A stretch of DNA of 37,371 bases from an uncultured Parabacteroides sp. (lineage in GTDB: Bacteria; Bacteroidota; Bacteroidia; Bacteroidales; Tannerellaceae), in contig CALCST010000006.1 of assembly GCA_937894065.1 (NCBI GenBank), positions 1 through 37,371 on the forward strand, in the 5' to 3' direction. The first letter of the stretch is position 1. The number at the start of each line of letters is the position of its first letter. Made by a program: the position numbers and the translations under genes. Below the pieces are notes generated by a model, which had not been told where the DNA came from, did no database searches, and saw only the letters and a list, made by a program, of their open reading frames with translations. Of the stretch, positions 1 through 7,969 are shown piece by piece.

Positions 1-130
1 ATTATCGGGATAAATTTATGTTCTGATATGTAACAAAGTTAGTAAAAGATAATTGCAGAGGCAAATGAATGCATAGTTTTCATTAATTCAAGTTTTTCTA
101 ATAATCCTATGTAAAGTAACTGATATTTTT

Positions 131-190
131 CCTTGTCAACTTGTCTCTGTAGCCTTGTTAACTTTCAGGTTGAGTAACTTGCTAAACTTA
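131..190. repeat. octamer-type dispersed intergenic repeat, right arm only
   Basis: The stretch begins CCTTGTCAACTTG and ends in a GTTGAGTAACTTGCTAAACTTA-like tail. It matches the right arm of the 23.3-kb copy over its whole length with only a few changes. The facing left arm is not evident upstream; only a weak TTCAAGTTT remnant is seen near 87. It may therefore be a decayed copy. Confidence 0.75.
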
Positions 191-206
191 ATCAGCGAAA
201 TATCAT

Positions 207-231
207 TTTGTCAATTTGACATTATGACAAA
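207..231. repeat. short inverted repeat TTTGTCA...TGACAAA
   Basis: Seven-base arms (TTTGTCA and TGACAAA) flank 11 bp, with a second TTTGACA between them. It could be an operator or a decayed piece of the neighbouring octamer repeat, whose commonest word is TTGTCAAC. It is about 700 bp from the GH92 start, so a direct role there is uncertain. Confidence 0.3.
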
Positions 232-533
232 TTAACTACCCTGAGATTCCGTTTTTTCATAGCAAACTACAAATATTCCAAAACGATGGCATTCTCACGA
301 ATTTAAGGAAATACATATTGACAGAGTTTCTTATATAAAACTTACAAAATATATTATTCATTGCAACGATTTTCAACTCCAATATCAAAGAGTAAAGAAA
401 AGCAAAGATTACATATCAAAATATCTTTCCCGAAACAATTGTATATTTTCTTCTTCCTGAATAAAAAACATAGTTTTAACGTCCATTTTTTCACTAAAAA
501 ACAATTTATTGAACTAACTAGAGCATTTGTTAA

Positions 534-643
534 AAATTTGATTGCAATGACTTGAGGTAATCATTGTGAAGAGTGTCCCGAATCATTACAATAACTTGGT
601 GAAACGATTGAGATAACTTACCCAAATCATTGCAATGATTTTC
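534..643. repeat. five-unit tandem array of 22-bp palindromes (array 1)
   Basis: Five consecutive 22-bp units begin at 534, 556, 578, 600 and 622. Each is roughly palindromic about its centre. Left half-units end in ATCATTG or a close variant (GATTG, CATTA). Right half-units, read on the other strand, end in GTCATTG, GTTATTG or ATCATTG. The last unit contains a perfect 18-bp palindrome (624-641; AAATCATTG and its complement). One more half-unit may follow at 644-654, and an isolated out-of-phase unit lies at 353-374. The pitch is about two helical turns, which would suit same-face protein binding. No function is known to me. Confidence 0.75.
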
Positions 644-926
644 TGAAATGATAGAAAAAGAAGAGAAAAATCAATTTTTCAGAATCAAAATGAACAAATC
701 ACGAGTTAGCAGAAAGTCTGTTATTTTCAATTAATGATACTAAAACAGCGAAATATATGGAATTTTGACAATGTAAATATAATGTATCATCATTAAAACT
801 TAACAAGTTAAAGGACTGGAATCACGCGAAACTTCAATTTCATAAGATAGTCCAACCACATAATAAAAAACAACCATCCTTCCTGGTAATTTTTTCCGTT
901 ATTTTGCATAAAAACACAACAATATC

Positions 927-3900
927 ATGAATAAACGAATAGCCTCTTTATTATTAGCTACGGCATTCTGTTCGCAGCCAATATTTGCCGAACAGATATG
1001 GACAATAGGCAACAACGACAACAGCGCCAAAGGATTCGCATTGGCTCCGGACAAATACAAGGACTATCTGGCACATGATTTCGGATATGAAGACAGATAT
1101 TTCCTTATCGGACATTCTGATGCAGAGAAAGACTTTCCTTATATCATTCCCGGACCATCCGACGGATGGGGCGGCACAGGAGGAACTTCCGGCTGGCGTA
1201 CTCACGAAACAACCATACTTTTCGGAATAGGAAAAATGCCTTCTTCGTCGGAACAGTGGAAACTGGTTATCGACGTTCTGGATAATGCAGTTGAATTACC
1301 TCCACTTTTGAAGGTTACCGTGAACGGAGAAATGTGGAAATTCCAATTGCCAAAAGGTAAAAACAAAAACTCTATAACAGGTGATTTATCCGGCACTACT
1401 GAAAACAGAATTGAAATTCCTGTTAATCCGGAATGCCTGCACGAAGGAGGAAACGAGATACGTCTGTCTGTCCTTCAAGGTTCGTGGATTATGTTCGACC
1501 AGGTAATGCTTGAAGGTCCGTCCGGTGTTTCTCTTGTAAAGCCTGGAAAAGCTTTTGTGCGTAACGTAAAAGCAGCAGAATACGAGTTGAAAGACAACGG
1601 AAACAGTGTTCAGCCTTTACTAGTAGATGTAGAAGAGCTTTCAGGAAGGCCGAACCTTGAAGTTGAACTTGACGGCAAAAAAGTTTTCTCACAACGCCTG
1701 GATACTGCACGATATATCCTGGAAGCTCCAATGCCAGCAGTTAAAGCTGACAAGAAAAGCAACTATGTAGTGAAAGCTGACGGTAAAGTTATTGCCAAAG
1801 GTTCAGTGACCCGTTCTCAGAAACCTGAACAGACCCTTGCCGACTATGTTGACACACGCATAGGAACAGGACACTCACGCTGGATGATTGCACCGGGACC
1901 ATGGATGCCTTTCAGTATGGTTAAGCTCAGTCCGGACAACCAGAACAGCGGATGGCAAAGCGGATACCAACCTACGTTTGAAAATATCGGTTGCTTCAGC
2001 CATATCCATGAATGGACTTTGGGCGGATTAGGCCTGATGCCTACAAACGGCAAACTGGTTATTCAGGAAGGTGACGAAGCTGATCCGGATTCCGGATATC
2101 GTTCACGTATTGATAAACGCACGGAAAAAGCCGGTATCGGATATTATGCGATAAATCTTGAGGACTATGATATCAAGGCAGAACTGACTGCCACAACCCG
2201 ATGCGGTTTCCAAAGATATACATTCCCGACAGACCGCGAAGGAGCACGTATCCTTGTGGATTTGCACATCCCGACAGAATACGACTATATGCTTCGCGAA
2301 GTTGAGCTGCGCCGTGTCAACGATTATAGAATCGAAGGTGTAAGTCATCAGTTATCAAAGAATGTATGGAGTGATGATGCCGACCAGGACTATAAGCTTC
2401 ATTTTGTTCTTGAATTTGACCAGCCTATCGCAGATATGGGTATTTGGGCAGATGGAGAAGTCAGACGTGACACCATCCTTAAAGCTAAAGACTTGAAGGA
2501 TGCAGGAGCATATCTGCAATTCGATGTCAAGAATAATCCTGTTGTTCAGGTTCGTTCAGGTATTTCTCTGGTTAGTATTGAGAATGCCAGTCTGAACCTT
2601 GAGACAGAAATAACACGACCATTCGGTTGGAATTTCGAAGCTGTCAAGAAAAAACAGCTTGATGTATGGAACGACATTTTCGGACGTGTTCAGATAAATA
2701 CGGCTGACAGTCAGGAAAAGACCCGTTTCTACAACAATATGTATCGAGCCCTGTGTAGTCGTAATACCTGGAGCGACGTAAACGGTGAATGGATTTCGAC
2801 AGACAAGAAGGTTCGCCGCCTGGCTAATTCTGACGATATGGCTTTGGGATGTGATGCTTTCTGGAATACATTCTGGAACCTTAACCAGTTCTGGAATCTT
2901 GTCACTCCGGAATGGAGCAAACGATGGGTAAACTCACAGCTTGCCATGTATGATGCCAACGGATGGCTGGCTAAAGGCCCTGCTGGTATGAATTATATCC
3001 CTGTAATGGTTGCAGAACATGAAATTCCTCTCATCGTTGGTGCATACCAAATGGGTATACGCGACTTTGACACTGACAAGGCACTCGAAGCTATGTTGAA
3101 AATGCAAAGCACTCCATCACAAAAAGTATTCGACGGATATGCCGGAAACCGAGATTTGAAAACTTATCTGGAACATGGTTACGTTCCGTCTGACCAAGGA
3201 CGTTTCTCCAATTCTCTTGAATATTCCTACGATGACTGGACTGTAGGACAGTTTGCGAAAGCTCTTGGTAAAGATGATATCTACAAGAAATTCAACGAAC
3301 GCGGTTACTGGTGGAAAAACGTAATAGACCGCAAATCAGGTTTTGCCGTTCTAAAAGACAGCAAAGGTAAATGGGCAAAAGATTTCGACCCGTTCCGTTC
3401 AGGAGCAAACCAGCATTATGTTGAAGGAAATGCTTGGCAGCTTACATATTTTGTTCCCCAGGATGTTCCGGCACTGGCTGATTATATGGGCAAGAAACGT
3501 TTCATAGAACGTCTGGAATGGGGATTCCAAGCAAGCGAACCATGGCGCTACAATGCTCCAAACGACCAATATTGGGATTTCCCTGTAGTGCAGGGCAACC
3601 AGCAGTCAATGCATTTCGCTTTCCTATTTAACTGGGTGGGCAAACCTTGGGAAACTCAGAAATGGAGCCGTTCAATCATCGACCGCTACTATGGCGCAGG
3701 TATTGCAAATGCTTATCTTGGCGATGAAGACCAGGGACAAATGAGTGCATGGTTCATCATGGCTGCGATAGGATTATTCCAAACAGACGGAGGATGTAAT
3801 ATTAATCCGGTTTATGAAATCTCAAGCCCGTTGTATGAAAAGACTGTTATCAGACTAGACAACCGTTATGGTCGTGGCGACAAATTCGTTATCGAAGCAC

Positions 3901-4058
3901 GCAACGCTTCACGTCTGAACAAATATATTCAGTCTGCTACTCTCAACGGCAAGCCTCTGAATTCTTTCAAATTCCCGGCATCGGAATTGCTGAAAGGTGG
4001 GACCTTAGTACTTGAAATGGGTGACAAACCTAATAAAAAGTGGGGTGTAGAAAAATAA
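927..4058 (+). CDS. secreted GH92 family exo-alpha-mannosidase with N-terminal carbohydrate-binding-like domain
   Basis: GH92 enzymes are calcium-dependent exo-acting alpha-mannosidases that trim mannose from glycans. This protein has an N-terminal signal peptide (hydrophobic to about residue 20, cleavage near FA/EQ). Residues about 23-200 (IWTIGNNDNS..., PGPSDGWGG) resemble the beta-sandwich domain found at the end of rhamnogalacturonan lyases, probably a binding module. The catalytic part starts near residue 305 with DYVDTRIGTGHSRW and carries typical GH92 stretches: GCFSHIHEWTLGGLG, GCDAFWNTFWNLNQFW, VEGNAWQ (E833, candidate general acid) and GDEDQGQMSAWF (D933/D935, candidate base). At 1043 residues it is longer than the usual 750 because of the extra domain. 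It has no adjacent SusC/SusD pair, so it is not in a classical polysaccharide utilisation locus within this window. The exact linkage specificity cannot be read from sequence. Confidence 0.93.
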   Translation: MNKRIASLLLATAFCSQPIFAEQIWTIGNNDNSAKGFALAPDKYKDYLAHDFGYEDRYFLIGHSDAEKDFPYIIPGPSDGWGGTGGTSGWRTHETTILFGIGKMPSSSEQWKLVIDVLDNAVELPPLLKVTVNGEMWKFQLPKGKNKNSITGDLSGTTENRIEIPVNPECLHEGGNEIRLSVLQGSWIMFDQVMLEGPSGVSLVKPGKAFVRNVKAAEYELKDNGNSVQPLLVDVEELSGRPNLEVELDGKKVFSQRLDTARYILEAPMPAVKADKKSNYVVKADGKVIAKGSVTRSQKPEQTLADYVDTRIGTGHSRWMIAPGPWMPFSMVKLSPDNQNSGWQSGYQPTFENIGCFSHIHEWTLGGLGLMPTNGKLVIQEGDEADPDSGYRSRIDKRTEKAGIGYYAINLEDYDIKAELTATTRCGFQRYTFPTDREGARILVDLHIPTEYDYMLREVELRRVNDYRIEGVSHQLSKNVWSDDADQDYKLHFVLEFDQPIADMGIWADGEVRRDTILKAKDLKDAGAYLQFDVKNNPVVQVRSGISLVSIENASLNLETEITRPFGWNFEAVKKKQLDVWNDIFGRVQINTADSQEKTRFYNNMYRALCSRNTWSDVNGEWISTDKKVRRLANSDDMALGCDAFWNTFWNLNQFWNLVTPEWSKRWVNSQLAMYDANGWLAKGPAGMNYIPVMVAEHEIPLIVGAYQMGIRDFDTDKALEAMLKMQSTPSQKVFDGYAGNRDLKTYLEHGYVPSDQGRFSNSLEYSYDDWTVGQFAKALGKDDIYKKFNERGYWWKNVIDRKSGFAVLKDSKGKWAKDFDPFRSGANQHYVEGNAWQLTYFVPQDVPALADYMGKKRFIERLEWGFQASEPWRYNAPNDQYWDFPVVQGNQQSMHFAFLFNWVGKPWETQKWSRSIIDRYYGAGIANAYLGDEDQGQMSAWFIMAAIGLFQTDGGCNINPVYEISSPLYEKTVIRLDNRYGRGDKFVIEARNASRLNKYIQSATLNGKPLNSFKFPASELLKGGTLVLEMGDKPNKKWGVEK

Positions 4059-4137
4059 ATCCACAAACATAAGAACTAGATAATAACTGACATATTACAG
4101 TAAAGTCTTTAACGGATTAAAAAGATTTGTTTGGTTA

Positions 4138-4177
4138 ACAAAAAACCTTCCGGAGAAATTTTTCCGGAAGGTTTTTT
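4138..4177. terminator. bidirectional intrinsic terminator between GH92 and mtnA
   Basis: A 9-bp GC-containing stem (CCTTCCGGA at 4146-4154 with TCCGGAAGG at 4163-4171) is flanked by an A-run on the left and a T-run on the right. It can terminate transcription in both directions. It sits between the convergent ends of the GH92 gene (plus) and mtnA (minus), as expected for a shared terminator. Confidence 0.9.
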
Positions 4178-4227
4178 ATAAAACAATTATTGCAATTTCA
4201 ACATTGCTATCTTTTTTCAACACATTA

Positions 4228-5328
4228 CTACATTAAATCCACATTTTTGAAAACTCCTTTTTCCGTTACATATGCAGTGACAAGAGATGCAGGAGTAACA
4301 TCGAATGCAGGATTATAAACCTTTACATTTTCGGGAGCCATACGGTGAATGTAATGCATTTCGGTTACTTCAGATGCGGAACGCTGTTCAATAACAATAT
4401 CATTCCCCGTAGGTGTATATTTATCGAACGTGCTGCTAGGTCCCAGGACATAGAACGGGATGCCATAGTGATGTGACAGAACCGCAAGTCCGCAAGTTCC
4501 AATTTTGTTGGCAACATCGCCATTTGCCGCTATTCGGTCACAACCAACCATTACCATATCAACCATTCCACGGCTCATCAATGATGCAGCCATATTATCG
4601 CAGGATAAAGTTGTATCAACCCCAAACCTCATCAACTCGTATGCGGTAAGACGTGCGCCCTGTAACAACGGGCGTGTTTCGTCTGCATATACTTTAGGAT
4701 TCAAACCCATAGCCTGCGCCAAATAGATTGGAGCAAGAGCTGTTCCATAACGTGACACCGCAAGATGACCAGCATTGCAATGTGTGAGTATTCGGCTTCC
4801 TTCTGAAATCAAATCTACTCCATGCGAAGCTATCTGTCTACACATTTCTATATCTTCATCCTTGATTTTAATAGCCTCAGATAACAAACGAGATTTCAAT
4901 TCAAAAGAATCTGCCTCTGAAAGAATTTCCTTACCGTTTATATACTGATTGAAACAATCAGCCATCCTGTTGAGTGCCCACGAAAGATTAACAGCAGTTG
5001 GTCGACTAGCTCTAATTCTGTAAGCCAACGCCATAAATTCTTCTTTCAGAATAGACACAGAAGAAACTGACAATAAAGTACGCACAAAACAAACATACAG
5101 TCCTGCTGCCGCGGCAACTCCGATTGCAGGAGCTCCTCTGACCTTCAATCGTACAATTGCATCTATCAGCTCTTTTTCATCTTCAATTTTAAGGAAAATC
5201 TCCCGTTCCGGAAGTTGAGTTTGGTCAAGGATTACGAGGCAATCTTCTTTCTCGTTTAACACCACAACATCAGGCAAAGAGAAAGTTTGCTCCAGTTTGT
5301 CCAGGCCTATTTGTTTAGGGGATATCAT
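4228..5328 (-). CDS. mtnA: S-methyl-5-thioribose-1-phosphate isomerase (MtnA) family
   Basis: MtnA converts 5-methylthioribose-1-phosphate to 5-methylthioribulose-1-phosphate in methionine salvage. The fold is related to eIF2B regulatory subunits. At 366 residues the length is normal. Visible family motifs are RGAPAIG (64-70), THCNAGHLA with the catalytic cysteine at C184, VYADETRPLLQGARLTAYE (213-231), and VGCDRIAANGDVANKIGT (261-278) with the catalytic aspartate D264. No other salvage genes are nearby, so a related sugar-phosphate isomerase activity is possible. The ATG start lies 8 nt from a block of seven identical 8-bp repeats that forms the whole immediate leader. The ATG is preferred because MtnA-like sequence starts soon after it. 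Confidence 0.9.
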   Translation of the reverse strand: MISPKQIGLDKLEQTFSLPDVVVLNEKEDCLVILDQTQLPEREIFLKIEDEKELIDAIVRLKVRGAPAIGVAAAAGLYVCFVRTLLSVSSVSILKEEFMALAYRIRASRPTAVNLSWALNRMADCFNQYINGKEILSEADSFELKSRLLSEAIKIKDEDIEMCRQIASHGVDLISEGSRILTHCNAGHLAVSRYGTALAPIYLAQAMGLNPKVYADETRPLLQGARLTAYELMRFGVDTTLSCDNMAASLMSRGMVDMVMVGCDRIAANGDVANKIGTCGLAVLSHHYGIPFYVLGPSSTFDKYTPTGNDIVIEQRSASEVTEMHYIHRMAPENVKVYNPAFDVTPASLVTAYVTEKGVFKNVDLM

Positions 5329-5336
5329 AGATATAA

Positions 5337-5400
5337 GTTTTTGAGTTTTTGAGTTTTTGAGTTTTTGAGTTTTTGAGTTTTTGAGTTTTTGAGTTTACAA
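5337..5400. repeat. 8-bp simple sequence repeat in the mtnA leader (octamer repeat family)
   Basis: Seven perfect head-to-tail copies of GTTTTTGA (TCAAAAAC on the mtnA strand) occupy 5337-5392. One variant octamer (GTTTACAA) follows in phase to 5400. The block lies in the gap between the GH3-family gene and mtnA, 8 nt upstream of the mtnA ATG. It is the most homogeneous copy of the octamer-periodic repeat seen before many other genes in the window. Perfect tandem copies are prone to slippage, so copy number may vary between strains. Confidence 0.92.
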
Positions 5401-5405
5401 ATTTT

Positions 5406-6920
5406 TCAAATCCCGTTATTCATCTTCAGCAGTTCTTCCAAAATAATGCGGTTATTGCTCAGACGCGGGATTTTATGCTGTCCGCCTTCTTTCCCTTTCA
5501 TTTTGAGCCAGTCATAGAAGCAATTCTTACGTGCAGGTATGACTTCTAAAGGCTGAAGTGATATTTCCTTATATCGTTTCGCCTCATAATCTGAATTTGC
5601 CTCCTGAAGTTTAAGATCAAGTATATGGGCAAATTCAGCCAATGACTCAGGTTGTCTGTCAAATTCAATCAGCCACTGATGACGGCCTTTTGCATTGTTA
5701 AGAAGGAACAGAGGAGCCACGGTATAATCAGTAATGACTGCACCAGTAAGTTTACAGGCTTCGGCGAGAGCTTTATCGGCATTATGAACCATAAGTTCTT
5801 CGCCAAAGGCGTTTATGAAATGTTTTGTTCTGCCGGAGATTACAAATTTATATGGATTTGTAGAAGTAAAGCATACTGTATCCCCTATCTCATATCTCCA
5901 CAAACCACCGGGAGTTGAGATAAGCATTGCATAATTTTTACCGGTTTCCACCGCTTCAAGAGGCAATACGGTCGGATTATCATTCTCCAATTCATTGAGC
6001 GGAATAAACTCGTAATATATTCCATAATCGAGCATAAGCAGAAGTGAGGCATCATTCGGATCATCCTGAATGCCGAAGAAACCTTCAGAAGCGTTATAGG
6101 TTTCCATATAATGCATCTTGTCCGATGGAATAAGCGACTTATACTGTTCACGATAAGGATTGAAACTTATTCCTCCATGGAAAAATACTTCGAGATTGGG
6201 CCATACATCCGTCAGATATTCCACACCTGCTTTTTTCATCACCGCCTTGATAAGCACAAGCATCCAGGAAGGAACACCGGATATGTTGGTAACATTCTTA
6301 TTATACGTATTTTCAACAATGGATTTTATTTTACTTTCCCATTCATCCATCAGGATTATCTTCTTTTCAGGGACACGGATAGTTTCAACCAGCGGATTAA
6401 GATTCTGCAAAAGAACAGCTGAAAGGTCGCCACAATGAATATCCTTATTCAGAGGCGATGGACTGTGACTGCCACCAAGAATCAGCCCTTTTCCTTGAAA
6501 AAAACGACTTTGCGGATTATTGCGCAAATATAAAGCGACAGTGTCAAAACCGCCCTGATAATGAGTTTTCTTAAGAACTTCAGAAGTAACCGGAAGGAAT
6601 TTACTTTTATCACTTGTTGTGCCGCTGCTTTTGGCAAACCATTTTACGGGAGTAGGCCAGATAATATTACTCTCCCCATTAAGCATACGCTTTATGTCAG
6701 CCTTCAAAGAGTCGTAAGTCTGTACTGGAATACGGCAGAAATCATTATGTGAATGAATTGTGTTGAAGCCATATCTTTTACCCCATTCTGTTTTCTCAGC
6801 AGTTTTCAGAAGATATTTCAGCTGCAAATCCTGCAGTTCATGAGCATGATTATAGTATTTTTCAATAGCCTTCTGACGGGAATGGAAAAATACGGAAATA
6901 CTTTTTGTTAATAAATCCAT
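5406..6920 (-). CDS. GH3-family acyl-acid-adenylating protein (auxin-responsive GH3-like)
   Basis: This belongs to the GH3 group of the ANL adenylate-forming superfamily. Plant members conjugate amino acids to hormones; the substrates of bacterial members are generally unknown. At 504 residues the length is typical. The phosphate-binding loop AKSSGTTSDKSK is at 96-107, the adenine-binding region ETYNASEG at 273-280, and YEIGDTVCF follows near 345, corresponding to the GH3 YRVGD motif. There is no signal peptide or membrane segment, so it is cytoplasmic. A TAnnTTTG promoter lies about 35-40 nt upstream of the ATG. mtnA lies downstream on the same strand, but the 77-nt gap is filled with octamer repeat, so co-transcription is uncertain. 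The substrate cannot be inferred. Confidence 0.88.
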   Translation of the reverse strand: MDLLTKSISVFFHSRQKAIEKYYNHAHELQDLQLKYLLKTAEKTEWGKRYGFNTIHSHNDFCRIPVQTYDSLKADIKRMLNGESNIIWPTPVKWFAKSSGTTSDKSKFLPVTSEVLKKTHYQGGFDTVALYLRNNPQSRFFQGKGLILGGSHSPSPLNKDIHCGDLSAVLLQNLNPLVETIRVPEKKIILMDEWESKIKSIVENTYNKNVTNISGVPSWMLVLIKAVMKKAGVEYLTDVWPNLEVFFHGGISFNPYREQYKSLIPSDKMHYMETYNASEGFFGIQDDPNDASLLLMLDYGIYYEFIPLNELENDNPTVLPLEAVETGKNYAMLISTPGGLWRYEIGDTVCFTSTNPYKFVISGRTKHFINAFGEELMVHNADKALAEACKLTGAVITDYTVAPLFLLNNAKGRHQWLIEFDRQPESLAEFAHILDLKLQEANSDYEAKRYKEISLQPLEVIPARKNCFYDWLKMKGKEGGQHKIPRLSNNRIILEELLKMNNGI

Positions 6921-6954
6921 TGCCTATTTTTGCTGATAATGATATTAGATAGCG

Positions 6955-6962
6955 CAAATGTA
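6955..6962 (-). promoter_or_regulatory. Bacteroidales -7 promoter element for the GH3-family gene
   Basis: TACATTTG on the minus strand matches the Bacteroidales -7 consensus TAnnTTTG. It would give a leader of about 28 nt before the ATG. I could not find a clear TTTG box 19-21 nt further upstream. It lies just downstream of the rnc terminator, which makes an independent promoter sensible. Confidence 0.55.
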
Positions 6963-6979
6963 TGTAAACTTACGGATAT

Positions 6980-7032
6980 AAAAAAGGAGGCAATATGTCA
7001 AAAGCATGAAATCCTGACTTATTACCTCCTTT
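6980..7032 (-). terminator. intrinsic terminator of the acpP-fabF-rnc operon
   Basis: On the minus strand AAAGGAGGTAATA pairs with TATTGCCTCCTTT (one G-U pair). After one mismatch, GTCA pairs with TGAC, giving about 17 base pairs, and the hairpin ends in a run of six T. It starts about 10 nt after the rnc stop codon, so it terminates the operon before the GH3-family gene. Confidence 0.9.
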
Positions 7033-7041
7033 ATCTATTGT

Positions 7042-7968
7042 TTACTTTTCCACAGATTCCTGTTGTGTCTGCAGAGATGTATTTTCTTGTTCCAATTCTT
7101 CCGTCTGAATCTCAGTCAGGACCGGCTGTTCGTTTGAAACAACAGGTTCACTACTGTTCACCTCAGAACTATTTTCGGCAGCACGAGCTTCTTTTTTCTT
7201 TTTCTTTATATCATTGACAAGCTGCTGGAATTCTTTGTCTGTGCGCAGCTTTTTCAAAGCCATTTGTGCAGCGTTCTGATGAGATTCTTTCTTTGTATAT
7301 CCTATTCCGATACCCATTTGTATCTCGCCCTCAAGAATTATAGAAGTCTGAAAAACCGGGTTTCCGTCATTATCGTTGAATGATTCAATAATACTGAAAT
7401 CAACGGACAATTTGTTTTTCTGTCCCCATTCTATAAGATGCGATTTGAAGTTCATTTCTTTCTTAGCAATATTATCAAGGTCGATATATTTGCTGATGAT
7501 AATCTTACTTATGAAATCGAAAGCAGCAGAATAACCGTGATCCAGATAAACAGCACCAATAAGTGCTTCCAAGGCATTTCCGTATATATAATTATTGTGA
7601 GTACTTACCTTGGTAGCATATTTCACCATCTTATCAAGACCAAGCTCGAGGGCTATATGGTTCAATGTCTCACGCTTCACTATTTTTGAACGCGTGTTAG
7701 TAAGATAACCTTCCTTTTTATTAGGGAAATGAACATAGACAATATCAGCGACTATGGCATCCAGAATAGCATCACCCAGAAATTCCAAACGTTCGTTGTT
7801 AAGTGATTTTCCATTCTCGTCCTCGACAGACGAAGATCTGTGAAGAAATGCCTGCTCGTAAATCTTGATATCGTCCGGGTAATAACCGGTAATCTTATAA
7901 ATAGACAAATAAGGCTCCTTACCTTTATTCTTAAGGAGCCTTATTTTCTTGTATAATTGTGATAACAC
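7042..7968 (-). CDS. rnc: ribonuclease III
   Basis: RNase III cleaves double-stranded RNA during rRNA and mRNA processing. The signature NERLEFLGD is at 58-66 (E62 and D66 catalytic). The second catalytic motif reads GNALEALIGAVYLD (130-143), so E134 is kept but N131 stands where E. coli has D114. A double-stranded RNA-binding domain covers about 172-242. Beyond it the protein has an extra hydrophilic tail: a KKKKK run, then an acidic E/S/Q-rich stretch (about 255-308) not present in short RNase III proteins. The start is GTG, one nucleotide after the fabF stop, and recalled Bacteroides RNase III sequences begin at an equivalent point. It is the third gene of the acpP-fabF-rnc operon. Confidence 0.95.
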   Translation of the reverse strand: MLSQLYKKIRLLKNKGKEPYLSIYKITGYYPDDIKIYEQAFLHRSSSVEDENGKSLNNERLEFLGDAILDAIVADIVYVHFPNKKEGYLTNTRSKIVKRETLNHIALELGLDKMVKYATKVSTHNNYIYGNALEALIGAVYLDHGYSAAFDFISKIIISKYIDLDNIAKKEMNFKSHLIEWGQKNKLSVDFSIIESFNDNDGNPVFQTSIILEGEIQMGIGIGYTKKESHQNAAQMALKKLRTDKEFQQLVNDIKKKKKEARAAENSSEVNSSEPVVSNEQPVLTEIQTEELEQENTSLQTQQESVEK

Positions 7969-7969
7969 G

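Larger units (their letters stand above)
1..926. other. long AT-rich non-coding leader upstream of the GH92 gene
   Basis: I see no convincing gene here. The only sizeable open frame (361-555) starts with TTG, is rich in F, K and I, and has no recognisable domain. The stretch holds one arm of the dispersed octamer repeat (131-190), a small inverted repeat (207-231), an isolated palindromic unit (353-374) and a five-unit 22-bp array (534-643). I could not identify a perfect TAnnTTTG promoter close to the GH92 start. Confidence 0.7.

Noticed and set aside
361..555. 64-codon open frame in the GH92 leader
   Set aside because: It starts with TTG, has low-complexity F/K/I-rich composition and no recognisable domain, and lies in very A/T-rich DNA where such frames arise by chance.
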